A stretch of DNA of 23,377 nt from an uncultured Campylobacter sp. (GTDB taxonomy: Bacteria > Campylobacterota > Campylobacteria > Campylobacterales > Campylobacteraceae), in NCBI RefSeq assembly GCF_937997595.1, contig NZ_CALKTS010000322.1, positions 1-23,377 of the forward strand, written 5' to 3'. Of the stretch, positions 1 to 8,190 are shown piece after piece. The notes beneath the pieces were generated by a model. The model worked only from the letters and a program-made list of their open reading frames with translations. It searched no databases and was not told the origin of the DNA. A program made the translations under genes and the position numbers. The number at the start of each line of letters is the position of its first letter. Positions within the stretch are counted from its first letter, which is position 1.

Positions 1-136
1 CGAAAGTTTGGTTAAAATTTCTAAATTTTACCGCCTTCGTGCGCGAAACTGCGCGAGGAATTTCGTAGATTAAGAGCGTAGAATTTTGGCAGCGAAATTT
101 TAAAATTTAAGCTCTAAATTTACCCGTTTTTAAGCA

Positions 137-146
137 GGGGGGGGGG
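137..146. repeat. G10 homopolymer tract upstream of lipoprotein gene
   Basis: Ten consecutive G residues lie 40 bp upstream of the ATG of the lipoprotein gene. Tracts of eight or more G/C are the classic slipped-strand contingency elements of Campylobacter. An in-frame stop (160-162) separates the tract from the ATG, so it is outside the reading frame. It sits directly upstream of a weak -10-like sequence (CATTAT, 150-155), so length changes would alter promoter spacing rather than reading frame. The sequence is seen directly; the effect is inferred. Confidence 0.9.
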
Positions 147-186
147 TAGCATTATTTTCTAAAAAATTCACCTCAAGGAGTTAAAG

Positions 187-954
187 ATGAAATATGTGCT
201 AAGCGCCGTGCTGGCGGCATTTATTTTAACAGGATGTGGCGAGGACGAAGTAGAGCTCGTGAAAAACTATACTTTGCCTGATTTCAAGTCGATGAGTATC
301 GGCACGGCGATCGAGGGCTCGAAAAAATGCAAAAGTATCGCGTGGAGCAAAGAGGAAAACGGCGGATTAAAGACAGTCAAGATGGTCTGCGACGTGGATA
401 TGGAGCGCATGAAAGCAAAGATAGTGCAAGATAAAACCGAGAGCCTTAAATCTTATAAACAAAGAGCATTGGATACATCTTTAAATAATGCTATGATTTA
501 TTACAAAAGTAAGGTCTATGATGAGCAAGGCCTGCTTAAGCTAGCAAAAGAACACTGCAAACTCAATGAGGTAAAATTCCAAGAAACATTTAAAACTAAA
601 GGCAAAATAGAATTCGACGATGAAGACAAGATAGTTGATTGTGACGATAAATTAAAAGGGGAATTTCAAAAAGAATATAGCGTTGATTATATTATAGAAT
701 ATCTTAAGAGAGCCGTCTATTACTCGCAGCTAACAGTAGAGCAATATGATGCAGTTTTTGGACGCAAAAAAGTAGAGTATCCATCAAAAGCTGTTATTGA
801 GCTAAATTTTATCGTGAATGCCGATAAAAGCATAAGTTTGTCGGATAAATTTATGGTGACCGAAGATGTTGCCGATGATATTATTAAAACAAGTTCGTTC
901 ACTGGTAAAAGGGTGGCAGAAGACGCCTTAGTAATTTTCTACGAAAGACAATAA
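187..954 (+). CDS. Putative lipoprotein of unknown function
   Basis: This encodes 255 residues starting with a lipoprotein signal peptide: MKYV, a hydrophobic stretch, then the lipobox LTGC with the lipidated Cys at residue 17, followed by an acidic tether. It should be exported and lipid-anchored. The mature part is charged, Lys/Glu/Asp-rich and has three further Cys-containing stretches (near residues 48, 67, 123 and 152), but no domain I recognise. The start is supported by AAGGAG 6 bp before the ATG. It stands alone, followed by a strong terminator. Codon use is more AT-rich than in the rnhB-pyrE genes nearby, which may mean a more recent arrival. A G10 tract upstream could make its expression phase variable. 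Confidence 0.8.
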   Translation: MKYVLSAVLAAFILTGCGEDEVELVKNYTLPDFKSMSIGTAIEGSKKCKSIAWSKEENGGLKTVKMVCDVDMERMKAKIVQDKTESLKSYKQRALDTSLNNAMIYYKSKVYDEQGLLKLAKEHCKLNEVKFQETFKTKGKIEFDDEDKIVDCDDKLKGEFQKEYSVDYIIEYLKRAVYYSQLTVEQYDAVFGRKKVEYPSKAVIELNFIVNADKSISLSDKFMVTEDVADDIIKTSSFTGKRVAEDALVIFYERQ

Positions 955-966
955 GCACCTGATCTC

Positions 967-1009
967 GCGGCTAAATTTGATGAAATTTTAAAATTTAGCC
1001 GCCTTTTTT
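967..1009 (+). terminator. Intrinsic terminator of the lipoprotein gene
   Basis: A perfect 12-bp stem, GCGGCTAAATTT (967-978) with AAATTTAGCCGC (991-1002), is followed by C and T6. It begins 12 bp after the TAA stop. Confidence 0.85.
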
Positions 1010-1475
1010 ATATCAAAATTTCATTCAAAATTTTACGTGGATTTTAAATTTAAAGCGCGATGCCTTCTCGTCGTCAAGGCTAAATTTAAATTTAGCCTTA
1101 TTGCGGTGCGCGGGCTGAATTTACGCTGCGCGGAATTTGAAATTTTATTCGGGCACGGATAAGCGAACGAGCCGAGCTTGCGGTTTTAGATAAAATTCCG
1201 ACCTTGTGCGGACTCTTACGAGATACAAAAGTATGAATTAAAATTCCTGTAAGCAGCGAAAGAGTAGACTATAGCCGAGAGCGCAGGCTGTGGGCTATTA
1301 AATTTCTTGCTAGCTAGGCAAAAAGCGTATTCCGCCCGCCGAAACTAGCGACTCGCCGTATTAACCAAAATTGGAAGTTTGTGCCTTTGGGTATAAGTTT
1401 CGGCGCCGTTTGCCGACGGAGTATCAACCGAAATCGGCGGTTTTTCCTCGCCGATCAAGCAGGCTTGCTACGGCG
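1010..1475. other. Spacer without a supported gene
   Basis: No open frame here has a convincing start or product. The stretch holds a perfect 24-bp palindrome at 1076-1099 (AAGGCTAAATTT and its complement), which could act as a second terminator or hairpin. A weaker hairpin (TCGGCG/CGCCGA, 1434-1454) lies just beyond the rnhB stop on the minus strand. Otherwise I see only AAATTT-rich filler. Confidence 0.6.
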
Positions 1476-2039
1476 TTAATCAAACAGCGAGGGTTGTAGC
1501 GATTTGATCTTGTAGCTTGCGCGGTGAAAAGGCGTGAGCCCGTACTGCTCGATCGCCGCGATGTGTGCGCGCGAACCATAGCCTTTGTTTTGCGCGAAAC
1601 CGTATTGCGGGTAGCGTTGCGCGAGCTCATACATCGTGCGGTCGCGCGTGACCTTGGCGAGGATGCTTGCGGCGCTTACTTCGGCGATTTGCGCGTCGGC
1701 TTTTACTAGCGTCTGAAGTCCGCGTACGCCGAAGCTTGCGTTGCCGTCGTAGATGATATGTCCGCTAAAACCCATAAAATACGCGAGAATCTGCTCAAGC
1801 GCCGATCTTAGACACGAGCTCAAGCCCGCCTCATCGACCTGTGCACTTGAAATTTCGACGATTTTGTAGCGCGAGTTTTCGATGATCTGAGCGTAGAGCT
1901 CCTCGCGGCGCTTCTCGCTTAGCTTTTTGCTATCGGCAAGTCCTGCGATCTCGCGCTGTAGCACGCAACCCGCGACGCAAAGCGGCCCCGCAAGACAGCC
2001 GCGCCCGGCCTCGTCGATGCCGCAAATTTGTCCGCTCAC
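1476..2039 (-). CDS. rnhB: Ribonuclease HII
   Basis: This enzyme cleaves RNA in RNA-DNA hybrids and nicks at single ribonucleotides misincorporated in DNA, in the cytoplasm. The 187-residue length is normal for the family. The N-terminal GIDEAGRG motif supplies D9 and E10. The other expected acidic metal ligands are D98 in IIYDGNAS and D115 in KADAQIAEVSAASI, a typical RNase HII block. The start is GTG, and its GTG overlaps the TGA of the upstream RDD gene as GTGA, so the two genes are probably translationally coupled. The gene ends in TAA. In C. jejuni, as I recall, rnhB lies elsewhere, so its position next to the RDD gene would be a rearrangement. Confidence 0.96.
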   Translation of the reverse strand: MSGQICGIDEAGRGCLAGPLCVAGCVLQREIAGLADSKKLSEKRREELYAQIIENSRYKIVEISSAQVDEAGLSSCLRSALEQILAYFMGFSGHIIYDGNASFGVRGLQTLVKADAQIAEVSAASILAKVTRDRTMYELAQRYPQYGFAQNKGYGSRAHIAAIEQYGLTPFHRASYKIKSLQPSLFD

Positions 2040-2461
2040 TGCGCGTCCTTTCGCACGACGGGCGCGGTCCCGCTTAGCAGGTCGTGCAAATTCAGCCTAT
2101 CTTTGCGAAAGAAGCAGATCAAAAGCCCGATGACGCTAAAGCCCGCAAACACGAAGCATCCAAAGCGAACTAGTGCCCTAAAGAAGCTTGCTTTGCGTCC
2201 GCTGCGAACGTCGATGAGATAAAGCCCCGCGAGTTTGTAGCCCGGCGTCTGGGCGCTGCGAGCGTAAAATGCCGCGCAAATCGCGCCGTACGCGAGCCAG
2301 ATAAGCGCAATTGCGGCTTGGTTGCGCCACAGAGCCTCTTTCGAGCCCAAGATGAGATAGGTAACGCCGTAGAATAGGGGCATCGCGATGATGAAAAGAT
2401 CGACGATGAAGGCTTTCACGCGCAGAAAAATCGGTGAAATTTTAGCTTTTTGTTTTGCCAT
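2036..2461 (-). CDS. RDD family membrane protein
   Basis: This 141-residue inner-membrane protein has the RDD-family layout. An Arg in the first helix (FLRVKAFIVDLFII, followed by Asp) is followed by a second helix around residues 47-66. After QTPGYKLAGLYLID comes a third hydrophobic segment near residues 97-116 and then the DRLNLHDLLSGT block. The molecular role of most RDD proteins is unknown; transport or membrane stress roles have been proposed for some. It sits between pyrE and rnhB, and its TGA overlaps the rnhB start. The position upstream of pyrE matches the small membrane-protein gene I recall next to pyrE in C. jejuni. It starts with ATG and a weak GAAG-type ribosome site. Confidence 0.85.
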   Translation of the reverse strand: MAKQKAKISPIFLRVKAFIVDLFIIAMPLFYGVTYLILGSKEALWRNQAAIALIWLAYGAICAAFYARSAQTPGYKLAGLYLIDVRSGRKASFFRALVRFGCFVFAGFSVIGLLICFFRKDRLNLHDLLSGTAPVVRKDAQ

Positions 2462-2557
2462 TTTGCTTCGTTTCGGATTAAATTTTAAAATTCCGTCGCG
2501 CTAAAGCCGAAGGGTGAAATTTAATCTCGCTGCGGTTTGCTAGCAGCAAATCGGCGC

Positions 2558-3169
2558 CTAGTTTCCGCGACTGCCGGGCTTGATCGCCTTGCTTCCGGCA
2601 GCACAAAGCGGGCAGGTCGCGGGCTCGTAAATTTCAAACTCGAAATTGCCTAGCGCAAAAAACGGCTTATCTGCAGGCAGCTTGGCACCGCCCTTTGCAC
2701 TGCTGCCCGCTAAATTTGCGACCTTGCAAAATCCGCGATTGGCAAGCGCGGCAAAGCCCACGACCTCTCCGCTGAGGTTTTCGATGAGCCTAGCGCTCTC
2801 AAGAGCCGAGCCACCCGTCGTGACGATGTCTTCGCAGACGATAAATCTCTCGCCCTTGCGCACTTCAAAGCCGCGGCGCAGGCTCATCACGCGATCTACG
2901 CGCTCAGTAAAGATGAAGCGTTTTTTTGCCGCGCGAGCTAGCTCGTAGCCCGCTAAAATTCCGCCCAGCGCAGGCGAGCAGACGCTATCAAACTCCACGC
3001 CCGCTTTTTTGATGATTGTGGCAAGCTCGTCTGCGAGCTGCCCTGCTAGCTTCGGATCTTCAAGTACTTTGGCACTTTGCAGATAGAATTCCGAATGGTT
3101 GCCGCTTGAAAGTAGAAAATGCCCTCGCAAATATGCGCCGCAGTCGCGATAGATTTTTTCTATATTCAC
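2558..3169 (-). CDS. pyrE: Orotate phosphoribosyltransferase
   Basis: It converts orotate and PRPP to orotidine 5'-monophosphate in de novo pyrimidine synthesis, in the cytoplasm. The 203-residue protein carries the PRPP-binding loop VCEDIVTTGGSALES at residues 111-125. It also has SSGNHSEFYLQ near residue 21, which is characteristic of PyrE. The C-terminal extension contains a CPLC motif and ends KPGSRGN, as in other epsilonproteobacterial PyrE proteins that I recall. The start is GTG, preceded by AGGT inside the end of frr. Only 3 bp separate the two genes, so it is probably cotranscribed and coupled with frr. The stop is TAG. Confidence 0.96.
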   Translation of the reverse strand: MNIEKIYRDCGAYLRGHFLLSSGNHSEFYLQSAKVLEDPKLAGQLADELATIIKKAGVEFDSVCSPALGGILAGYELARAAKKRFIFTERVDRVMSLRRGFEVRKGERFIVCEDIVTTGGSALESARLIENLSGEVVGFAALANRGFCKVANLAGSSAKGGAKLPADKPFFALGNFEFEIYEPATCPLCAAGSKAIKPGSRGN

Positions 3170-3172
3170 AGC

Positions 3173-3730
3173 TCAGACCTTCAAAAGCTCGGCTTCTTTG
3201 GCCTTAACTGCGTCGTCAATCTTGGCGGAGTAAGAGTCGGTGATCTTTTGCACCTCGTCATAGCCCTTTTTGGCGTCGTCTTCGGAGATCGCTTTGTCTT
3301 TTTCGAGCTTTTTGATCTCGTCGTTAGCGTCTTTGCGGACGTTGCGAATGCCGATTTTGGCCTTCTCGCCCATTGCTTTTGCTTTTTTAGCGTTTTCTTG
3401 GCGCTGCTCTACCGTCATCGGCGGGAAAAATAGCTTCACGCTCTCGCCGTCGTTAGTCGGATTGACGCCGATATTCGCCGCTGCGATCGCGCTTTCGATC
3501 GCCTTTAGCATCGGTTTTTCCCACGGCGTGATCGAAATCGTTACCGCATCGGTCGAAAGGACGGTCGCGACCTGATTTAGCGGAGTTTGCGAGCCGTAAT
3601 AATCCACGAAAATATGATCTAGAATCGCCACGCTCACCTTGCCGGTACGTAGCGTCGTAAAGTCCTTTTTCAAAGCCTCTATAGCTCGATCGCCGTTTGC
3701 TCTTTGCTCTTTGTAGATAGCTTCTAGCAT
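3173..3730 (-). CDS. frr: Ribosome recycling factor
   Basis: RRF works with EF-G to split the post-termination ribosome complex. The length of 185 residues is exactly typical. It has a two-domain RRF layout: an N-terminal helix with the KKDFTTLRTGKVS signature near residues 24-36, the central beta domain (YYGSQTPLNQVAT), then the long charged C-terminal helices (VRKDANDEIKKLEKDK). The start ATG is preceded by AAGGATTTGA. Essential gene, first in the frr-pyrE pair. A candidate terminator hairpin separates it from secG upstream. Confidence 0.98.
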   Translation of the reverse strand: MLEAIYKEQRANGDRAIEALKKDFTTLRTGKVSVAILDHIFVDYYGSQTPLNQVATVLSTDAVTISITPWEKPMLKAIESAIAAANIGVNPTNDGESVKLFFPPMTVEQRQENAKKAKAMGEKAKIGIRNVRKDANDEIKKLEKDKAISEDDAKKGYDEVQKITDSYSAKIDDAVKAKEAELLKV

Positions 3731-3786
3731 TCAAATCCTTTAAATAAAATTTGCGAAATTATAGCGTTAAAAAAATAAGAATAGCA

Positions 3787-3815
3787 TTTAAAAGCGCGGA
3801 TTTTGCGCTTTTAAA
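3787..3815 (-). terminator. Hairpin between secG and frr, possible terminator
   Basis: An 11-bp perfect stem, TTTAAAAGCGC (3787-3797) with GCGCTTTTAAA (3805-3815), has a 7-base loop. It follows the secG stop on the minus strand, but the T-run after it is broken, so it may only attenuate read-through into frr. Confidence 0.45.
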
Positions 3816-3831
3816 TTTTAAAATTTAGAGT

Positions 3832-4353
3832 TTATTTGGTTGTGTTTTGATCTGCGGAAGCGACGCTGGTATTGGTATCACTTGATGCTTGCGACCGAGT
3901 AGGCGCACTAGCTGCGGTGGTACCGGTAGCAGGAACTGTGGGCGCTTCGATTTTCGTATCCGTTGCATTGGTCTCGCCGCTAATTATGGAATTTGATTCG
4001 GTGCTTGCCGGAGCGAAATTAGGCTTTGCGCCTGAAGCTGGGATGGATGGCACGCCAGGAACGGCGTTTGGCACGGATTTAGTAGCATTCGCTTCGATCT
4101 TGACGCGATCGACTACGGAAGATTTAGCATCTTGCTGATAGAAATACGCAAGCACAAGTGTATTTATCACGAATAAAATTCCCATTGCAGCGGTAAATTT
4201 AGCCAAAAACCCCGCAGGCCCCTTCGCTCCGAATAAGCTTTCGTTGCTTCCGCTGTATGCGCCAAGCCCAATAGAAGAGCTTTTTTGCAGCAGGACGGAG
4301 ATCGTAATTATCACGGCGAAGACGACTTGTAAAACCAAAAATAACGTAGTCAC
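3832..4353 (-). CDS. secG: Preprotein translocase subunit SecG
   Basis: SecG is the small, non-essential subunit of the SecYEG channel in the inner membrane. The 173 residues contain the two expected transmembrane helices (about 3-22 and 53-72). Between them is the conserved cytoplasmic loop QKSSSIGLGAYSG followed by FGAKGPAGFLAK. The protein is long for SecG because of a roughly 90-residue low-complexity Ser/Thr/Ala/Pro/Asn tail; similar extended SecG proteins occur in the epsilonproteobacteria. The start is GTG with AAAGG upstream. It lies between frr and the Bax inhibitor-1 family gene, the order I recall from C. jejuni. Confidence 0.93.
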   Translation of the reverse strand: MTTLFLVLQVVFAVIITISVLLQKSSSIGLGAYSGSNESLFGAKGPAGFLAKFTAAMGILFVINTLVLAYFYQQDAKSSVVDRVKIEANATKSVPNAVPGVPSIPASGAKPNFAPASTESNSIISGETNATDTKIEAPTVPATGTTAASAPTRSQASSDTNTSVASADQNTTK

Positions 4354-4421
4354 TATAAAAACCTTTTGAAAAAATTGAATTCGCGATTATAATAAAAGAT
4401 TTATAAATTTTAAGTTAAGAG

Positions 4422-4442
4422 TGCACCGCACGAAGCGGTGCA
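4422..4442 (-). terminator. Hairpin after the Bax inhibitor-1 family gene
   Basis: An 8-bp GC-rich perfect stem, TGCACCGC (4422-4429) with GCGGTGCA (4435-4442), has a 5-base loop and starts 6 bp after the stop of the minus-strand gene. There is no real T-run after it, so it is either a weak terminator or a 3'-end protecting hairpin. Confidence 0.5.
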
Positions 4443-4448
4443 TAGAAT

Positions 4449-5144
4449 TTAGTCTCTGCTTGCGCCGAAAATTCTTAGCAGCGAAAGGAAGAGGTTGTAG
4501 ATGTTTAGATACATATCTACGGCAGCCATTATCGGTGAAGTGTAGGTGCCGTTTATAATATTTTTAGTATCGTAGATGATATACATCGAAAAGATTAAAG
4601 CCGAAAAAGCTGAAATCGCTATATCAAGCACGGTGCTTTTGAAAAAGAAGTAGTTCAAAAGGCTTAGCACGATAATAGCCACAAGCGATACCAATAGCGG
4701 CTTACCCCAAGAGTCGAAATTTGTCTTTGTATTCATCGCATAAACGGTAAGAGCACCGAAAGTAATCGCCGTAGCCACAAACGCATGCGTTACCACATCT
4801 CCAGCGCCTGCTGCGATATAAATAGCGATCAATTTACCTAGAGTAAGACCGGTAATAAAGGTAAATGCAAAAAGCAAAACCAGCGCAATCGTGTTGGCGC
4901 CGCGATTTACAGCTGCTTGCATACCGAAGATCAGCCCCATTAAAAGCACTAGATATAAAAATGGATGAATAGCCAAGCTCACGCCGAAGCTCATCGCCAC
5001 AAAAGCCCCTGCCGCTGCAGCTATCATCGAAGCGGTTAGAAGCGCGTAGGTTTGTTTAATGGTCTGAGAGATTCGTCCTTGTTCCAGTGACGCGTCCGAT
5101 AGCTCGTAGCCGTCCGCGTAATTTCGTCTGTCGTATAGACTCAT
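4449..5144 (-). CDS. Bax inhibitor-1/YccA family membrane protein
   Basis: This 231-residue protein has about seven hydrophobic helices between residues 35 and 225 and the family's typical glycine/alanine-rich helix packing. It also has the conserved C-terminal part with SALIFSMYIIYDTKNII and AAVDMYLNIYNLFLSLLRIFG. Members such as E. coli YccA modulate the FtsH protease, and others act as pH-sensitive cation leaks. Here the role is only inferred from the family. The N-terminus (SLYDRRNYADGYELSD) is cytoplasmic and polar. The start ATG follows AAGGAG closely. The gene heads the minus-strand block and faces away from the carbonic anhydrase gene. Confidence 0.93.
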   Translation of the reverse strand: MSLYDRRNYADGYELSDASLEQGRISQTIKQTYALLTASMIAAAAGAFVAMSFGVSLAIHPFLYLVLLMGLIFGMQAAVNRGANTIALVLLFAFTFITGLTLGKLIAIYIAAGAGDVVTHAFVATAITFGALTVYAMNTKTNFDSWGKPLLVSLVAIIVLSLLNYFFFKSTVLDIAISAFSALIFSMYIIYDTKNIINGTYTSPIMAAVDMYLNIYNLFLSLLRIFGASRD

Positions 5145-5245
5145 ATTTTTCTCCTTCTTTTGATTTATGAGCGGGGAGTTTAGCGAAAATTTGGTAAATA
5201 TATCATTAAAAATTCCCAGAATTCTATCTATTTATGAAAGTAATA

Positions 5246-5251
5246 TATAAT
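5246..5251 (+). promoter_or_regulatory. Putative -10 box of the carbonic anhydrase operon
   Basis: A perfect TATAAT lies in an AT-rich stretch 24 bp upstream of the carbonic anhydrase ATG. Campylobacter sigma-70 promoters typically show a strong -10 and little -35, which fits. The start site is not determined. Confidence 0.6.
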
Positions 5252-5275
5252 TCCCGACTTTTTTAAGGAGAAAGT

Positions 5276-5944
5276 ATGCCTAGCCAGTTAATAAATGGAG
5301 CTATTAAATTTATGGAAGAAAATTTTGCCGAGCATGCCGAGCTTTTCGGAAGTCTGGCAAATCATCAAAAGCCCCATACGCTTTTTATCGGCTGCTCCGA
5401 CTCGCGCGTGGTGCCAAGTTTAATTACCTCGACGCTTCCGGGAGAGCTTTTCGTCGTGAGAAATATCGCAAACGTCGTTCCTCCATACCGCATTAGCGAG
5501 GAATTTTTAGCAACTACTTCGGCGATTGAATACGCGCTATATTCGCTAAATATCAAAAATATCATCGTTTGCGGGCACAGCAACTGCGGGGGCTGCGCGG
5601 CGCTGTTTTATGACGCAAAAAAGCTTGAAAAAATTCCAAACGTAAGGCGCTGGCTAAATTTAATGCAGCCTGTAAAAGACGAGGTCGAAAAGCTCAAAGA
5701 TCTCGGCGCCGACAAGCGCGAGTGGATCACCGAGCGATTAAATATTATAAATTCCATGCAAAATTTACTTAGCTTTCCTGGCATCAAAGACGCCTACAAA
5801 AACGGCGAGATTAAAATTTACGGCTGGCACTACGTCATCGAAACGGGCGAGCTATTCAACTACGACGACGAAGGCGCGCATTTTACGCTATTAAATAAGG
5901 GAATGGATTATGAAAAAATCTATAATCAGCTTTTTAACGATTAG
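5276..5944 (+). CDS. canB: Beta-class carbonic anhydrase
   Basis: This zinc enzyme interconverts CO2 and bicarbonate, supplying bicarbonate for carboxylation and buffering pH in a capnophilic cell. The 222-residue protein shows the full beta-class active site: C40 with D42 and R44 in IGCSDSR, then H101 and C104 in VCGHSNCGGC. These are the three zinc ligands plus the Asp-Arg dyad. There is no signal peptide, so it is cytoplasmic. AAGGAG lies 5 bp before the ATG. It matches the second carbonic anhydrase of C. jejuni by position, beside the Bax inhibitor-1 family gene and an MscS gene, and that is the basis for the symbol. Its last 35 bp overlap the start of the MscS gene. Confidence 0.94.
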   Translation: MPSQLINGAIKFMEENFAEHAELFGSLANHQKPHTLFIGCSDSRVVPSLITSTLPGELFVVRNIANVVPPYRISEEFLATTSAIEYALYSLNIKNIIVCGHSNCGGCAALFYDAKKLEKIPNVRRWLNLMQPVKDEVEKLKDLGADKREWITERLNIINSMQNLLSFPGIKDAYKNGEIKIYGWHYVIETGELFNYDDEGAHFTLLNKGMDYEKIYNQLFND

Positions 5945-8024
5945 TCTTTTTAGCGCCGTTTTAGCGTTTGCAGACCTCAACACGACCGGCGAGGGAAGCT
6001 TTGTAGAGACGAATTCTTCTACTCCAGAGGCAAATCTTACTTTAGAAAACAACAAAACCGAGATCAAAAAGGAAGTCGCTAAAATTTTATCCAAATCCCT
6101 CGGTGCAGAGGATGGCAATAAAACTGAAGTAATAAATATGATCGCAGAAAAGGTCGCTAAAACGGAGACTTCGCAGAAAAAAGCTCCTAACGGCGAGACG
6201 CTTATCTCTGTAATCAAAGAGATTAAAAAGCTAAATTTGCAGCGCAGCTCCCTGCTTAACGGCGGCGATGCCAACGCGAGCAAAAACGAATTGGACGCCA
6301 TCGATCGCAATAAAGCTAAGCTCTTTGATCGCTTACCTTTCGCGATTACGCAGCAGGATATGGATATCGAAAGCATAATGTCGTATGCGCAAAATAAAAA
6401 GAACATCCAAACTACGCTAAAAAAATACGCCAAAAAGCAGAGCTCTCCCGAATACGTAAATGCAAGCGCGGATTTAGAAAAGATGGAAATGGCAGAGATC
6501 TTTTATACCTCGCTTATGAAAATTGAGGATATGTTTGTAAACGGCGCAAGCAGAAGCGCGCTTGAAAGCGAGCTGAGTAGTACGCTACTAAATATCCAAA
6601 CTAGGGATTTTAGCAAACTTAATGATTTGAAAAATAATCTAAGCAGTCAAGAGCAGATAGACGCCTTAGAGTCTAAAATCAACGATTTGAAAAACGACAA
6701 GCAGACCTACGACGAGGTGCTTACGTATCTGTCGCGAAATAGCGATCTACTCGCAAGTAGTGTGGTTTTTACGAGCTTAAATTTTAAATCTGTGATTGAT
6801 TATATCAACGATAAAATTCCGTTTAAGCTCAGCCACGTAAATTTCGGCAAGCTCATTTTGATCACGCTGATTACGCTATTTTTCTACTCGCTTCGCAGGC
6901 TGCTTGCCAACATCATCTATTTCGTATTTAAATTCTTTAATAAAAGCTTTTCGCTGGATAGCGAAACTCTAAAAACGCAAGTAGTGGGCATTATCAAGCG
7001 TCCGATGGGTATTTTGCTGATCGCTTATTCGGTCGATATCTGTCTTAGTATTTTTTATTATCCGGCGCCTGTGCCGATAAAATTTGCAAATTTATTCTCG
7101 ATCGTTTACGTGGTGCTTTGGGCATGGCTCATCATCGAAATCATCGATGGTTACGGCATTATTGTGCTTGGAAACATCACGAAAAAAGGCGTCAGAAAAG
7201 ATATCATAAATCTAGTCGTTAAAATTCTATATGTCATCGTAATCATCATCGCCGTGCTTTTGGTGCTAAAGCGTCTGGGCTTTGACATCTCAGCGCTTAT
7301 GGCATCTCTTGGAATCGGCGGACTTGCGATCGCGTTTGCGACCAAGGACATCATCGCAAATTTCTTCTCATCCGTGATGCTATTGTTTGATAACTCGTTC
7401 TCGCAAGGAGATTGGGTCGTATTAGGAGACATAGAAGGAAACGTCGTAGAAACGGGCTTTAGAAAGACGACGATCAGAACCTTTGATAACGCTCTTGTTT
7501 TTGTGCCGAATTCCAACATAATGGCGCAAAATATCAAAAACTGGAGCCGCAGGAAGGTAGGACGGAATTTAAAGCTTACCGTGGGCGTCGAATATGGTGC
7601 GAGCACGGCTCAACTGCGAAAGTGCGTAAACGACATCAAAGAGATGCTAAAATCTCACCCGGGCATCGCTCAATCTGCCGATACAGCGCTAAATTCCAAA
7701 GATTTTCGTATGCGCTATAGGCAAAACATGGTCTCTATTGACGATTTAGCGGGCTATAAAAGCACTATGTTTGTGGCGCTAGATAGCTTTGGCGATTCGT
7801 CTATTAATATTTTAGTTTACTGCTTCACAAAAACCGTAATATGGGCAAATTTTATTCAAACGAAAGAGGATGTTTTATTTAAAATAATGGAGATCGTAGA
7901 GCAAAACGGACTATCGTTTGCCTTCCCATCGCAGAGCGTTTATATCGAAAATATCCCGGAAATAGCAAGCGAATGCGTAAAATCAAAAGTAAATTCCAAC
8001 GACAAAGGAGAGCAAAATGGCTGA
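5910..8024 (+). CDS. MscS-family mechanosensitive ion channel
   Basis: This large (704-residue) inner-membrane channel is of the MscS superfamily, which opens on membrane tension during osmotic downshift. A signal peptide occupies about residues 1-21. It is followed by a roughly 290-residue periplasmic, largely helical region rich in Lys/Glu. Transmembrane helices lie near 313-333, 362-383, 394-420 and 435-455. The pore helix with SLGIGGLAIAFATKDIIANF spans about 466-485, and after it come the beta domain (DWVVLGDIEGNVVETGFR, FVPNSNIM) and a C-terminal alpha/beta domain. The start lies inside the carbonic anhydrase gene with AGGG upstream. That start is preferred because it gives a proper signal peptide. 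The end overlaps the acidic small gene by 8 bp. Confidence 0.93.
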   Translation: MKKSIISFLTISLFSAVLAFADLNTTGEGSFVETNSSTPEANLTLENNKTEIKKEVAKILSKSLGAEDGNKTEVINMIAEKVAKTETSQKKAPNGETLISVIKEIKKLNLQRSSLLNGGDANASKNELDAIDRNKAKLFDRLPFAITQQDMDIESIMSYAQNKKNIQTTLKKYAKKQSSPEYVNASADLEKMEMAEIFYTSLMKIEDMFVNGASRSALESELSSTLLNIQTRDFSKLNDLKNNLSSQEQIDALESKINDLKNDKQTYDEVLTYLSRNSDLLASSVVFTSLNFKSVIDYINDKIPFKLSHVNFGKLILITLITLFFYSLRRLLANIIYFVFKFFNKSFSLDSETLKTQVVGIIKRPMGILLIAYSVDICLSIFYYPAPVPIKFANLFSIVYVVLWAWLIIEIIDGYGIIVLGNITKKGVRKDIINLVVKILYVIVIIIAVLLVLKRLGFDISALMASLGIGGLAIAFATKDIIANFFSSVMLLFDNSFSQGDWVVLGDIEGNVVETGFRKTTIRTFDNALVFVPNSNIMAQNIKNWSRRKVGRNLKLTVGVEYGASTAQLRKCVNDIKEMLKSHPGIAQSADTALNSKDFRMRYRQNMVSIDDLAGYKSTMFVALDSFGDSSINILVYCFTKTVIWANFIQTKEDVLFKIMEIVEQNGLSFAFPSQSVYIENIPEIASECVKSKVNSNDKGEQNG

Positions 8025-8190
8025 TTTCGATGACTTCGAAGACGAAGAGTTCGATGAGGACGAATACGAGGACGATGATCTAATCGGAGGCGACGAGAGT
8101 TACAACTACAACTACGACGAGGATGATTACAGCTACGAAGACGACGACGGTTTCAACGATTATAGCGATTTGGACAGCGAGGATTATTAG
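8017..8190 (+). CDS. Small, extremely acidic protein (57 aa)
   Basis: This encodes 57 residues from ATG to TAG. By my count 20 are Asp and 10 Glu, with 8 Tyr and 4 Phe, and there is no Lys, Arg, His, Cys, Pro or Trp, giving a net charge near -30. It starts MADFDDFEDEEF and ends DSEDY. A strong AAAGGAG site lies 5 bp before the ATG, within the end of the MscS gene, whose TGA overlaps it by 8 bp. Its TAG shares one base with the GTG of the downstream SOD gene. Such spacing and the Shine-Dalgarno site argue for a real gene. I know no family for it. It is probably disordered, and cation or metal binding, or a DNA-mimic role, are only possibilities. Confidence 0.75.
   Translation: MADFDDFEDEEFDEDEYEDDDLIGGDESYNYNYDEDDYSYEDDDGFNDYSDLDSEDY

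Noticed and set aside
5891..6433. 180-codon antisense frame across the start of the MscS gene
   Set aside because: It is a mirror frame of a well-supported gene, without a ribosome site or recognisable product. The same applies to the antisense frame at 7151-7606.
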